From Desulfocurvus sp. (lineage in GTDB: Bacteria; Desulfobacterota; Desulfovibrionia; Desulfovibrionales; Desulfovibrionaceae), in assembly GCA_020692325.1 (NCBI GenBank), contig JAIMKR010000008.1:1-64000 (forward strand): a stretch of 64,000 nucleotides of DNA. The letters are read 5' to 3'. How positions within the stretch are numbered: position 1 is the first letter of the stretch; each line of letters begins with the position of its first letter. Shown piece after piece: positions 1 through 8,525 of the stretch. The position numbers and the translations under genes are program-made. The notes beneath the pieces were generated by a model. The model was not told where the DNA came from. It searched no databases and was given only the letters and a program-made list of their open reading frames with translations.

Positions 1-81
1 GTGAAAACGAAGGGCCTTTTTATTGCCTTCGCATACCCTGCTACCCCCTCCTATTCGACTGAATTACGTAGCAGCACCACG

Positions 82-108
82 TTGACGCACCGCAGGGGCG
101 GCTATAGG
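82..108 (+). promoter_or_regulatory. Possible promoter of the histidine kinase gene
   Basis: A TTGACG hexamer (82-87) and a TATAGG hexamer (103-108) lie upstream of the first gene. The 15-base spacer is shorter than the ideal 17, so this is only a weak sigma-70 candidate. The rest of the left edge (1-141) shows no coding potential. Confidence 0.25.
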
Positions 109-141
109 TGGTAGCGACGTCCACCCATGAGGTCACACCCA

Positions 142-1287
142 ATGGCACAAGCCTCCCCTACTGATTGCGCCCCGGCCGAACGCGCGCCCATCGATGTCGT
201 GCGCGCCCAGTACACGACTTTCGTGGGCACGCATTGCCGTGCCCTTTTCGACACCCTGCCCACCATTATTCTTGCCCTCAACCAGTTTCGACAGGTCGTG
301 TTCGCCAATCACGCCGCAGTGGAGTTTCTGGGGCAGCCGAGCGTCGACCAAGTGCTCGGTGCCAGGCCCGGCGAAGTGTTAGGGTGTGTCAACGTGCCCG
401 ACGGTGGTGGTGGCTGCGGGACCTCGCGCCAGTGCCGTCACTGCGGAATGCTGCGGGCCATTCTGACCGCCATTGACGGCGTTTCTTCCGAAGATGTGTG
501 CAAGCTCCTGCGGCGCGAAGACAGCGTCATCGAGGGTATGGACATGCACGTCGATGCCTCCCCTCTGACCTTCGGCGGCGATGAATACATCATCTTCGCC
601 ATCACCGACATTTCCCACGAGACCAGGCGGCGCAGCATGGAGCACATTTTTTTCCACGACGTGCTCAACCTCGCCAGTGGCATAAGCGGACTCATTGAGG
701 TGTTGCACTCTGGTCATGTCGAGGGGCACGACGAGGAACTCGAAGTGCTGCATTCCGCCAGCCAGACCCTCGTCGACGAGATTATCGCCCAACGCGAGCT
801 CCTCGCTGCGGAAAACAACGAGCTTCGTACGGAGTTCGCGCCGGTCAGCGCACGTGAAATTCTGCAGCAGATCAAAGGTCTCTACGAATCCTCACCCGTC
901 TGTCTGGACCAGCGTATCGTCATCGACAAGGACTGCCCCTCCACGCCGGTGCTCACTGATGGCCGGCTGGCGCAACGCGTGCTTGGAAATATGCTCAAGA
1001 ATGCACTCGAGGCCGGCGGCCCTGGTGACATCGTCGAGCTCGCCTGTCGCGAGGAAACGGATATGGTGCGCTTTGCCGTCCACAATCCGGCCTGTATGCC
1101 GCCGGAGGTCCGAGACAATGTTTTCCATCGCCGCTTCAGCACGAAGGGCGAGACGCGAGGTCTGGGCACGTACAGCATGTTGCTGCTCACGGAGCGTTAT
1201 CTTCACGGAAACGTCTCCTTCGTTTCCACTCCGGCCGGGGGGACCACGTTCTTTCTGCGCCTTCCCAATCATCCGAAAATGAGATAG
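142..1287 (+). CDS. PAS-domain sensor histidine kinase
   Basis: A cytoplasmic two-component kinase of about 381 residues. No membrane segment is visible. The N-terminal half is a PAS-like sensor with a Cys-rich stretch (a GCG and CRHC cluster near residues 92-101) typical of a family of PAS kinases. A His-phosphorylation-type helix follows (FFHDVLN, His about 172), then a HATPase_c domain with an N-box (GNMLKNALEAGG) and a G-box (GLGTYSM). The start was taken at 142 because GAGG at 129-132 sits 9 bases ahead; the ATG at 127 has no such site. The Cys cluster could bind a metal or sense redox, which is inference. No response regulator is adjacent; the next gene is a SLOG-like protein on the same strand. 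Confidence 0.85.
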   Translation: MAQASPTDCAPAERAPIDVVRAQYTTFVGTHCRALFDTLPTIILALNQFRQVVFANHAAVEFLGQPSVDQVLGARPGEVLGCVNVPDGGGGCGTSRQCRHCGMLRAILTAIDGVSSEDVCKLLRREDSVIEGMDMHVDASPLTFGGDEYIIFAITDISHETRRRSMEHIFFHDVLNLASGISGLIEVLHSGHVEGHDEELEVLHSASQTLVDEIIAQRELLAAENNELRTEFAPVSAREILQQIKGLYESSPVCLDQRIVIDKDCPSTPVLTDGRLAQRVLGNMLKNALEAGGPGDIVELACREETDMVRFAVHNPACMPPEVRDNVFHRRFSTKGETRGLGTYSMLLLTERYLHGNVSFVSTPAGGTTFFLRLPNHPKMR

Positions 1288-1324
1288 GGGGAGGGGCCTG
1301 ATCGATACGAGGCAGGAGAACGAT

Positions 1325-1888
1325 ATGCAGATGTCCACGATGACCTTGTTCAGTGGCGGCGCAAAGGGGACCGAGGCGGCCTTCGGACAGGCGGCCGAGT
1401 CGCACGGCGTCGATGAGGTGAATTTCACCTTCCCTGGCCACGATCCCGTGCGGACGCGTGGCCTGCGTGAGCTCTCCGAAGATGACCTTTCGCTGCGTGG
1501 CGTGAGCGTGCAGTACGTGACCAAGCTCATGCGGCGCGACTATCCTTCCCACTCCGTCGATGAAAACGTCTTTCGCCGCTTGCTCGAAAGCATCTGCTGG
1601 CAGGTCGCGTCCGGTCAGGAGGTCTTTGTTGTGGGCGAGATCCTGCCTGATCTCACGGTGCGCGGCGGCACGGGCTGGGGTGCCGAATTCGCCAAGCTCT
1701 GCAACAAGCCCCTTTTCGTCTTTGATCAGCAGCGCCAAGGATGGTTTCGTTGGGAGCTTTCACGCTGGGCCTCGGTTAAGGCACCCAGCATCACCCGTCA
1801 GCGTTTCACCGGAACGGGCACGCGCGCCCTTACCGAGGCCGGCGCGCAGGCCATCGTCGATCTTTTCTCCCGCAGTTTCTGCCGCTGA
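1325..1888 (+). CDS. SLOG-superfamily-like nucleotide-binding protein
   Basis: A 187-residue cytoplasmic protein with a Rossmann-like fold signature: an early FSGGAKGTE loop (about residues 9-17) and a later GGTGWGAEFA loop (about residues 133-142). These resemble the nucleotide-binding loops of the SMF/DprA-LOG (SLOG) superfamily, which also contains molybdenum-cofactor carrier and YpsA-like proteins. It has a good ribosome site (AGGAG, 6 bases before the ATG) and lies 37 bases after the kinase gene, so the two may be co-transcribed. The exact ligand is unknown. I do not recognise a named family beyond this fold-level resemblance. Confidence 0.55.
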   Translation: MQMSTMTLFSGGAKGTEAAFGQAAESHGVDEVNFTFPGHDPVRTRGLRELSEDDLSLRGVSVQYVTKLMRRDYPSHSVDENVFRRLLESICWQVASGQEVFVVGEILPDLTVRGGTGWGAEFAKLCNKPLFVFDQQRQGWFRWELSRWASVKAPSITRQRFTGTGTRALTEAGAQAIVDLFSRSFCR

Positions 1889-2153
1889 CGCCTTTTCCCC
1901 TCACGATGTCTCGGGGCGTTGAAGCCCCCCCGCCTCGACGCCGGGTAGCTGAAAATGCCCGGCGGCCAGGGATATGCATCCCCTGGACCCGCATGCCGTC
2001 GACTCGGGGCTTGTCCGATTCGACGGAGTGGTGCGTTGAGCGTCGGCTTTCGCCGAACAATGCTCCCTGTCGAATGAGGAAGGCGTTGCCGTGCGGTTTC
2101 TCGTTACCGGGCCTGCGGAGCAATCTTTCCACCAGTCGCCAGGACGGGGGGAG

Positions 2154-3215
2154 TCAGGCGTTCGGCGCGAGTCGTCCCTGCCGGCGTAGACCTTCCACGA
2201 GCCCGAAACTACCGGTGAGCATCATGTCGCCGCCGGGCGCTGGGAATTCGGCGGAGAAGCCGGCGAGCATGTGGCGGCGTGGGCCGATGACCACCGTGTC
2301 CGCGAAGCCCCCGGCTTCGTCGGGCAGGGGCAGGTGCATGGCGCCGTGGCCCCGGTCGTCGAAGACCTCCTCGAAGCTGAGCAGCCCCCTGCGGAAACGC
2401 GCTAGGTGATCCCACAGCCGTTCGGCGTCGAGCAGACCGGTGTGATGCTCGTACACGCCGAAAATGCGATCCTGGTGCACCAGGAAGGCCACGGTGTGGC
2501 TGTTGCCGAGATTCACCAGCGTGAAGCCCCGAGTCATGGAACGCTGTCGCAGCTCGGGCTCGAAAAGCGCCCCGAGCACAGCCGCCGCGCCTGTGTCGGC
2601 CACGGGGCCGCCGCCGATGCTTTTTTGCAGGTCGATGAGCCGGGTGAAGCAGGCGGGAACATTCTCGTAGAGCATCGTCTCGGGCAGGCCGCTGGCCTCG
2701 TGCAGCAGTTTCTCCCAGAGGACGAAGCGTCCGCGCCGATTGCTTCGCCCGGGGTGGAAGCCGTGGTCCTGGGCGCAGGCAGCCACCAGACCGGGTCTGG
2801 GCAGGCCCAGGGTGTCCAGGGCGCGCGCCCACCAAGCAGGGTCGAAGTCCGCGGCCAGAAGCGTCAGCGCTCCTTCCGGCGCGTCATCGCGGATGGTCAC
2901 GCCGCTTTTTTGCAGGGCGTCCAGGTCGTCGGCGACGGAGAATGCGGCCGCGCGCGTGCAGGAGAAGGGCAGCCCGGCGGCCACGTGGGCGCGCATGGCC
3001 GGGCTGAAGCCGCCGCCCATGTTGTGACCGGTCAGATGCACCGCCCGGCGTTCGGCCGTGGCGGCACGGATGTTGGCCGCCATGATTTTTGCCGGCGTGG
3101 GCAGCACGAGTTTGGGGCAGTTTTCGATTTCGCGGTCCGGGAAATACAGCAGCACATCCTGTGTGCCGGAGCCAATATCCAGGCACAGGATGGGGGAAAG
3201 ACACGCATTGGACAT
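2154..3215 (-). CDS. DUF1786 family protein
   Basis: A 353-residue protein that starts with an actin/sugar-kinase-like phosphate loop (LDIGSGTQDVLLY, about residues 12-24) and the ENCPKLVLPTP stretch characteristic of DUF1786. The family is sometimes annotated as pyruvate formate-lyase activating-enzyme related, but its role is not established. The start has AGAAGG upstream and lies 9 bases after the stop of the csaA-like gene, so the two form an operon. The 265 bases between its end and the preceding gene on the other strand hold no recognisable feature. Confidence 0.75.
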   Translation of the reverse strand: MSNACLSPILCLDIGSGTQDVLLYFPDREIENCPKLVLPTPAKIMAANIRAATAERRAVHLTGHNMGGGFSPAMRAHVAAGLPFSCTRAAAFSVADDLDALQKSGVTIRDDAPEGALTLLAADFDPAWWARALDTLGLPRPGLVAACAQDHGFHPGRSNRRGRFVLWEKLLHEASGLPETMLYENVPACFTRLIDLQKSIGGGPVADTGAAAVLGALFEPELRQRSMTRGFTLVNLGNSHTVAFLVHQDRIFGVYEHHTGLLDAERLWDHLARFRRGLLSFEEVFDDRGHGAMHLPLPDEAGGFADTVVIGPRRHMLAGFSAEFPAPGGDMMLTGSFGLVEGLRRQGRLAPNA

Positions 3216-3224
3216 GAACGCCTT

Positions 3225-3578
3225 CTAATGGATGCGCGCGCCGTCGGGCGCGAAGGCGTCCGGGGCGAGCAGGGTGATGTGTCCGGCCTCTGTGGCCGCG
3301 CCGAGCACGAGGACCTCGGATTTGAAGCCGGCGATGCTTCGCGGCGGAAAGTTCACCACCGCGACCACCTGCCGCCCGGTCAGCTCCTCCGGCGTGTAGA
3401 GCTTGGTGATCTGGGCGCTGGACCGGCGCACGCCGAGTTCGCCGAAGTCGATCCAGAGTTTGTAGGACGGGTTGCGGGCTTCTGGGAAGGGCTCGGCGCG
3501 GAGCACCGTGCCCACGCGGATGTCGACGTTGAAGAAATTCTCGACCGTGACGTGGGGAAGTGCCTTGGGCGGTTCCAT
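3225..3578 (-). CDS. csaA: CsaA-like tRNA-binding OB-fold protein
   Basis: A small protein of 117 residues that matches the CsaA/EMAPII-type tRNA-binding OB fold. Diagnostic stretches are the DIRVGTVLRAEPFPEARNPSY region near the N-terminus, GVRRSSAQIT in the middle, and the VVNFPPRSIAGFKSEVLVLG block near the end. CsaA proteins are about 110 residues and are described as export-related chaperones or tRNA-binding proteins. The start at 3578 was chosen because GGGAGG lies just before it; an upstream ATG at 3611 lacks a ribosome site and would overlong the protein. First gene of a two-gene operon with the DUF1786 gene, divergent from the hydrolase at 3662. Confidence 0.85.
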   Translation of the reverse strand: MEPPKALPHVTVENFFNVDIRVGTVLRAEPFPEARNPSYKLWIDFGELGVRRSSAQITKLYTPEELTGRQVVAVVNFPPRSIAGFKSEVLVLGAATEAGHITLLAPDAFAPDGARIH

Positions 3579-3661
3579 GTTCCTCCCGGATGACAGGTTG
3601 CGAAGGCTCATGGTACATGATGCCCGGGGCGGCAGGCAAGACGCGGCCCCGAGGGACCGCC

Positions 3662-4609
3662 GTGGTTCAGCCGTTTGTCCTTGTCCTAGCCCTGTTCGCC
3701 GCGCTCGCGTTCGTACCGGCCCTCGCCGGCTGCATCGCTGCGTGGGAGAACCGGCGTGCCCGCCAGTGGGAACTGCAGCGCGAGCTGCTCGGCGGACCGC
3801 TGGCTCCGGCGTTGGCGCGGGCTTTCGGCAACGCCGCGTGGACGCTCTGGCTCACTGTGCTGGCGCTGCCATTTGGCCGGCAGCCGCGCTTCGATCGCTG
3901 CGCGTGCGCGCCATGTCCTCACTCTCCATCGTCCGGGATCGACCCGGCCGTCGGCGTGAGCGCTCCGGCTTTGCCGTCAGTGATCCTCGTCCATGGTCTG
4001 TACCACAATCCCGCCGCCTGGTTCGTCATGCGTCGGCGTCTTTTCTGCGCGGGCTTCGCCGATGTGCGCTGCTACGGCTATGCGAGCTTTGGCCGGAGCT
4101 TCGTCGACATCGCGGCCGGGTTGTCGGCGCTGATCGCGCGCACGGCTGCGGAACGGCCGGACGGCAGGGTGCTGCTTATGGGGCACAGCTTGGGCGGGCT
4201 GGTTATTCGGGCGGCCCTGGCCGACGGGCGTGCTGGCGATGGCGTCGAAAAAAACGTGGCGGGGGTGGTCAGTCTGGGCGCGCCGCACGGCGGCAGCCGG
4301 TTGGCGTCCATGCTCGGCATGGGACGGTTGGCGCGCGGGTTGGCGCCGGATGGCGAAGCGTTGCGGTTTGTCCGCTCGCGGTCGCCCGCCTTCGTGCCCT
4401 GGCTCAGCCTGTTCACGCCGGTGGACGGCGTGGTTATTCCCTGTTCTTGCCTGTTGCTGGGAGAGCCGGAGCGCGCCGCCGGTTGGCGCGAGCGGGCGCT
4501 GCCGGCCATGAGTCACGTGGGGCTGCTGTACAGCCGGGCCGCCGCGCGGGAGGCATTGGCGTTCCTGCGCGACTGCGCGCGAGAAGGCGAGCCGCGCCGG
4601 GGATTCTGA
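3662..4609 (+). CDS. Membrane-anchored alpha/beta hydrolase (lipase/esterase-like)
   Basis: An alpha/beta hydrolase of about 315 residues with an N-terminal hydrophobic segment (about residues 3-22) that probably anchors it in the membrane or exports it. The catalytic core begins with an oxyanion-hole strand VILVHGLYHNP and carries the nucleophile elbow GHSLGG, as in triacylglycerol lipases and related esterases. The proposed start is GTG at 3662, preceded by GAGGG with a 6-base spacer; upstream ATGs at 3560-3620 overlap the divergent csaA promoter region and have no site. The substrate is unknown. It converges on the HEAT/receiver gene. Confidence 0.75.
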   Translation: MVQPFVLVLALFAALAFVPALAGCIAAWENRRARQWELQRELLGGPLAPALARAFGNAAWTLWLTVLALPFGRQPRFDRCACAPCPHSPSSGIDPAVGVSAPALPSVILVHGLYHNPAAWFVMRRRLFCAGFADVRCYGYASFGRSFVDIAAGLSALIARTAAERPDGRVLLMGHSLGGLVIRAALADGRAGDGVEKNVAGVVSLGAPHGGSRLASMLGMGRLARGLAPDGEALRFVRSRSPAFVPWLSLFTPVDGVVIPCSCLLLGEPERAAGWRERALPAMSHVGLLYSRAAAREALAFLRDCAREGEPRRGF

Positions 4610-4643
4610 GGGACGGGGGCCGCGCGTCAAGCGCCGCCGATGG

Positions 4644-6236
4644 CTAGGCTTTGGACGCGAGCAGGCGCGCCAGGGTCTCCCGAAGGTCGGCGGGTTTGAA
4701 GGGCTTGGTGATGAAGTCCGTGACGCCGGCCTTGATGGCCACGGCGCGTTGGGAGTTCTCGGATTCCGTGGTGACCATGAGGATGGGCACGTCCTCGTAG
4801 CCGAGGGAGCCGCGCAGTTTGCCCACCAGCTCCACGCCATCCATGATGGGCATGTTCATGTCCGTGATGACCACGTCGGCCATCTCTCCATTTTCCACGA
4901 AGTTGCAGGCCTCCTGACCATTGGCCGCCAGCAGCGGCTCGAAGCCCATGTCCGTGAGGATGTTGCGGTAGAGCGCGAGCATGCTCTTGGAGTCGTCCGC
5001 GGCCAGGGCGCGGTGCGTGGCCGCCTTGGCCTGCGGCAGGCTTTCGGCGTCGGCGCGGGCGATGGCCGTGCCCATGTGGTCCAGGCGCTCGGCGAAGGCG
5101 TCGAGGATGCTCTGGTCGTGCGATTCGCGCAGGGCGTCCATGAGCACCTGTCCCACGCCGGGAAGCGGGTAGAGTTCCTGGAACAGCCGCAGCGCGCGCG
5201 AGGCGATGATCGCCTTGGCGATGCGCGGGCCGTTCTCGTTGCCGTCGGTGATGCGCTCGGCGATGGTCTTGAGCACGCCGGGGGCGGCGTGGCGCTCCAG
5301 GCCGATGACCACGGCCATGAGGATGAGTTCGTCGTTTTCGGCCAGACCGTCCACGAGACAGACCAGCCCCTTGAGCGTGCCGATGCGGCCCAGGGCCTCG
5401 AAGGCGGCGTAGCGGGTGTTGGGATCGGCGAAGCAGCGGGCGTCGAAGGCGCGCACGAGGGCGTCGGCCCCCTTGCGCAGGCCGATGAACCCGGTGATGT
5501 TGCAGGCCAGGATGCGGTCGTCCTTGGAGGCGGCGGCATAGGCCGGCTCCAGGTGGGGCAGGACGGCCTCGCCGAGGCGCACCAGGGCGTCGGTTATGAT
5601 GCGCCGGGCGGTGGGGTTCTTGTGGTGCACGAAGCGCACGAGGAAGGCGATGGCCTCCGGCGTGCCGATGGCGGCGAGGGCGTCAATGGCTTTCCAGGTG
5701 GTGATCTCGCAGGTCTCGTATTTGTCGTCGGTCGCGGCGGCGCTCACGGTCTCCATGAGCACGGCGGCGGACAAGCTGTCGGCGTAGACGCCGGCCATTT
5801 CCATGGCCATGGCGGCGATCATGGGGTCGGAGTGCCGCAGGAAGGAGCGGAACACGGCGGAGCCGTCCGCTGGGCGGATTTTAGCCAGCGCGGCCAAAAT
5901 TTCCACGAGCAGGTCGGGGTCGGACTCGCGCGCGGCCATGGCGGAGAGGGGCCGCGCCGCTCCGGCGAAGGCGTATTCCCCGGCGGCGCGGATGCACAGG
6001 GTACGGAACTCGGGACTTTGGCTGCCCAGACCGTCGATGACGGCGGACTCGCTCGCGCCGAGCACGGCGTTGAGCGCGCCGATGACCATGTAGTCCACGC
6101 CGGTGTCGCCGGTCGGATTGGCGAAAAGATCCATGAGCGCGGGCAGGTGCGCGGGATTTTTGCTCCCGGCGATGTCGTTCAGAATGGTGATCTGATCGAG
6201 AAAATCTTTGTTGCGGAATCCGTCCAGGGTGGCCAT
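4644..6236 (-). CDS. HEAT-repeat protein with C-terminal response-regulator receiver
   Basis: A 530-residue cytoplasmic protein. Residues 1 to about 400 are alpha-helical HEAT/PBS-type repeats (recurrent ALGRIG-, AIDALAAIG- and AAGEYAF-type helices). The last 120 residues are a CheY-like receiver with the acidic pair in ADDSKSM, the phospho-acceptor Asp in ITDMNMP and the conserved Lys in ITKPFKP. Receivers are normally N-terminal, so a C-terminal one behind a long scaffold suggests phosphorylation-controlled assembly. It follows the CheX-like gene by 33 bases, so the partner phosphatase is probably encoded in the same operon. The role (chemotaxis or surface behaviour) is inferred. Confidence 0.85.
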   Translation of the reverse strand: MATLDGFRNKDFLDQITILNDIAGSKNPAHLPALMDLFANPTGDTGVDYMVIGALNAVLGASESAVIDGLGSQSPEFRTLCIRAAGEYAFAGAARPLSAMAARESDPDLLVEILAALAKIRPADGSAVFRSFLRHSDPMIAAMAMEMAGVYADSLSAAVLMETVSAAATDDKYETCEITTWKAIDALAAIGTPEAIAFLVRFVHHKNPTARRIITDALVRLGEAVLPHLEPAYAAASKDDRILACNITGFIGLRKGADALVRAFDARCFADPNTRYAAFEALGRIGTLKGLVCLVDGLAENDELILMAVVIGLERHAAPGVLKTIAERITDGNENGPRIAKAIIASRALRLFQELYPLPGVGQVLMDALRESHDQSILDAFAERLDHMGTAIARADAESLPQAKAATHRALAADDSKSMLALYRNILTDMGFEPLLAANGQEACNFVENGEMADVVITDMNMPIMDGVELVGKLRGSLGYEDVPILMVTTESENSQRAVAIKAGVTDFITKPFKPADLRETLARLLASKA

Positions 6237-6269
6237 TCGCGGTCCTTTGCTGCGCCCTGCCGTGGGACG

Positions 6270-6731
6270 TTATTCGAAACAGAATTCGATGGTGAAGTTC
6301 CCCTGATCGGTCTCGAAGGGGATGGCCATGATCGGCGACTTGGCGATGTGGGTGATGCTGTGGTTGTCACCCATGATGACGGTGGGCGTGGAACCTTGCA
6401 GCACCAGTCCCTTTTCGGCCAGGCCGGCACGCGCCTGTCCGGAGATCATGTTGGTGATTTCGCCCACCGCGTCCTTCACGTCCTGCACGATGTCCTGAAT
6501 GTCGTCGCCGAGCATGTTTTTGACCATGGCCACGGCACAGGCCTTTTGGAAGGAAATGGAGACGCTGCCCCGTTTGCCGTCCCCGGTCAGTCCCACAAGG
6601 CCGGTCACATCGCCTGTGGCGATGGAGTTCTTCTTGACGAACGGCTTGCCCGCGTGCGGGGTGATGAAGGCCATGGTGCCGATGACGTCAACCGCAGCCT
6701 TGATGAAGGGTTTTGCCAGTTCCACATCCAT
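6270..6731 (-). CDS. CheX-like chemotaxis phosphatase
   Basis: A 153-residue protein of the CheC/CheX/FliY family. The signature is the helix DAVGEITNMISG, which carries the paired acidic and amide residues (ExxN) that attack the phospho-aspartate of a CheY-type receiver. The start at 6731 has AAGGAG upstream; an upstream ATG (6773) lacks one. It is the first gene of a two-gene operon with the HEAT-receiver gene, and the receiver in that protein is the obvious candidate substrate. Family assignment is firm, the pairing is inferred. Confidence 0.85.
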   Translation of the reverse strand: MDVELAKPFIKAAVDVIGTMAFITPHAGKPFVKKNSIATGDVTGLVGLTGDGKRGSVSISFQKACAVAMVKNMLGDDIQDIVQDVKDAVGEITNMISGQARAGLAEKGLVLQGSTPTVIMGDNHSITHIAKSPIMAIPFETDQGNFTIEFCFE

Positions 6732-6909
6732 GCGGATCGTCTCCTTCCGTGCTCGTGTCTCAGTGTGCCGCACGCGCCGGTGAAAGGGCGTCGTCGTCTC
6801 GGAACGCCGCCGGACCCTGGGGAAAGTTGTGAGCGTGCATGAAAAGTTCTACGTGCCGAGGGGGGGCTGGTCAAGTGCTTTGCGAAACCGTTCCGAGCGG
6901 TGTTCGTCC

Positions 6910-7596
6910 TTAGGGGAAAATCAGTGCCAACGCCACGGCGACCAGCAGCGCGGGCAGCAGATTCGACAGGTTGATGCGCTTGATGTCCAGCAGCGTGAGT
7001 CCGATGCCCACGATGAGCAGGCCGCCCGTGGCCGTGAGCTGGCTGATCACCAGCGGGGTGAAGTGCTGTTGGAACAGCCCGGCGAAGATCGTGAGCCCTC
7101 CCTGGTAGAGCAGCACTGGTACGAAGGCGAAGAGCACCCCGGAACCATAGGTGGAGGCCAACGCCACGGAGGCGAATCCGTCGAGGATGCTTTTTGTGTA
7201 CAGCACGGTGGCGTCGCCGCGGATGCCCTCGTCGAAGCTGCCCACGATGGCCATGGCTCCGATGCAGAAGATGAGCGAGGCGGAGATGAGCCCCTCGGTG
7301 AAGTCGGGGTTGCCGGAGCGCAGGGTGCGTTTGGCGCATTCGCCCACGCGCTCGAAGGCGGCGTCGAGCCGGATGAGTTCGCCAGCGAGCCCGCCGAGGA
7401 GAATGGAGAAGATGAGCAGCAGGGGATTTTTGACGGTCAGGGCCATCTGCACGCCGATGAGCAGCACGCACAACCCCAGGCCCTGGAAGACGATGTGGCG
7501 GAAACGCTCGGGGAAGCGGCCGTGCAGGGCCATGCCGGCCAGGCTTCCGGCGATGATCGCGGCGGCGTTGACAAAAGAGCCGGTGGGCAGGATCAT
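6910..7596 (-). CDS. DUF554 (YqgA-like) integral membrane protein
   Basis: A 228-residue polytopic membrane protein with about six to seven hydrophobic segments. It shows the DUF554 hallmarks: GSFVNAAAIIAGSLAGM at the N-terminus, a central SASLIFCIGAMAIVGSFDEG block, and TATGGLLIVGIGLTLL near the C-terminus. Members are described as putative membrane transporters, but no substrate is known. The start at 7596 was chosen from the AGAGGAA site 6 to 8 bases before it. It stands alone, divergent from the tRNA-Leu gene. Confidence 0.85.
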   Translation of the reverse strand: MILPTGSFVNAAAIIAGSLAGMALHGRFPERFRHIVFQGLGLCVLLIGVQMALTVKNPLLLIFSILLGGLAGELIRLDAAFERVGECAKRTLRSGNPDFTEGLISASLIFCIGAMAIVGSFDEGIRGDATVLYTKSILDGFASVALASTYGSGVLFAFVPVLLYQGGLTIFAGLFQQHFTPLVISQLTATGGLLIVGIGLTLLDIKRINLSNLLPALLVAVALALIFP

Positions 7597-7693
7597 GCGT
7601 GATTCCTCTGTTTTCGTGGGCGCGGGGGCGCATCGCGGGGGAAACTGGCTAGCATGGCGAAGCCTGCAAGGCAAGGGCGTGCGCCCGTCCACC

Positions 7694-7722
7694 TTGACAG
7701 GGCGTGTGGCTTCTCCTATGGA
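7694..7722 (+). promoter_or_regulatory. Promoter of tRNA-Leu
   Basis: A perfect TTGACA -35 box (7694-7699), a 17-base spacer and a TATGGA -10 box (7717-7722) precede the tRNA-Leu gene by 12 bases. This is one of the two best sigma-70-type promoters in the window. Confidence 0.7.
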
Positions 7723-7734
7723 AACGCTTCACGT

Positions 7735-7821
7735 GCCGGGATGGCGGAATTGGTAGACGCAGTGGACTCAAAATCCACCGGTCGCAAGGCCTTGGGGGTT
7801 CAATTCCCCCTCCCGGTACCA
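7735..7821 (+). tRNA. tRNA-Leu (anticodon CAA)
   Basis: A class II tRNA of 87 bases including an encoded CCA end. The acceptor stem GCCGGGA pairs with TCCCGGT (first pair G-U). The anticodon stem GTGGA/TCCAC encloses the loop CTCAAAA, giving anticodon CAA. A long variable arm (GGTCGCAAGGCCTT region) and a T-arm with the GTTCAATTC loop are present. An integrase remnant lies directly downstream, so the 3' end probably served as an attachment site. Confidence 0.95.
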
Positions 7822-7870
7822 AAAGACAATTTCATACCGTCCAACATCGTCTAAAACATCTTGAGAATAC

Positions 7871-7909
7871 AGAGAAAAGCCCGGATTCATCGTCCGGGCT
7901 TCTCTTTTG
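7871..7909 (+). terminator. Rho-independent terminator downstream of tRNA-Leu
   Basis: A strong hairpin with an AGAGAA/AGCCCGGA arm (one bulged A) and the complementary TCCGGGCT/TCTCT arm, followed by CTTTTGT. It lies between the tRNA and the integrase remnant. Confidence 0.8.
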
Positions 7910-7973
7910 TCGTCCATTGACATCTGGGGGCAACAGGGCGCTTACGCCTCGGAAATCCGAAAGGAGTTGCCCC

Positions 7974-8513
7974 ATGTCACTCACCACTACCGAAATTAAA
8001 AACGCAAAACCAAGGGAAAAGCCTTTTCGGATGTTTGACGAAAAGGGGCTGTACCTGGAAGTTGCCCCCAGTGGCGGGAAGTGGTGGCGTTTCAAGTACC
8101 GCGTTGCGGGCAAGGAAAAACGGTTGAGCCTTGGCACATTCCTGGAAGTCTCTTTGGCGGAGGCGCGTGAGAGCCGGGACGACGCGCGCAACGGAGTCCG
8201 GGCCGCGTACAACTATGCCGAGTTCCTGCCGGAGCGCCGCAAGATGATGCAGGCTTGGGCGGCCTACCTGGACGCGCTGCGGGAGAGTCGAAAGGTGGTG
8301 CCTCTGTTTCAGGCTATCGGGGGAAAGCAGTTTGGTCTGCCCGTATTGCGGAGGGGACTCCCTCCGCCTGCGAGCACAGGCTGGTGGGAGGCGGGCATCG
8401 CCGCCCCGGTTCCCCCCCCAGAGTGCCCTTGGAGAGGGACGCAAAGGATGCCCCCAGCGAGGCTTCCACAACGGACCATAATAACAAGGCATTATGTACT
8501 GCTATTGTCGTAG
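7974..8513 (+). pseudogene. P4-type tyrosine integrase with in-frame internal deletion
   Basis: The reading frame begins with an intact integrase N-terminus: residues 1-75 match the DUF4102/arm-binding domain of P4/CP4-57-type integrases (TEIKNAKPREKPFRMFDEKG, WWRFKYRV, SLAEARESRDDAR). It then jumps straight to the extreme C-terminal block GVRAAYNYAEFLPERRKMMQAWAAYLDALR. About 250-300 residues between these are missing, including the catalytic Arg, His and Arg residues; only the Tyr of AAYN, probably the nucleophile, remains. The fusion stays in frame and runs on to a stop at 8511. An AAGGAG site precedes the ATG. It cannot be an active recombinase. Its position right after tRNA-Leu marks the int end of a lost integrative element. 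Confidence 0.8.
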
Positions 8514-8525
8514 GCATAATGCCTT
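8486..8525. repeat. 11-bp perfect inverted repeat in the element remnant
   Basis: AAGGCATTATG (8486-8496) and its exact complement (8515-8525) are separated by 18 bases. The spacing is like that of recombinase or resolvase subsites. Nearby are three related nonamers: CTATTGTCG (8502-8510), TTATTGTCC (8544-8552) and, inverted, GGACGATAG (8565-8573). No T-run follows, so a terminator is unlikely. Function is unknown. Confidence 0.5.

Noticed and set aside
1906-2409. A plus-strand frame between the SLOG-like gene and DUF1786
   Set aside because: Arg/Ser/Pro-rich without motifs and overlapping DUF1786; treated as non-coding.
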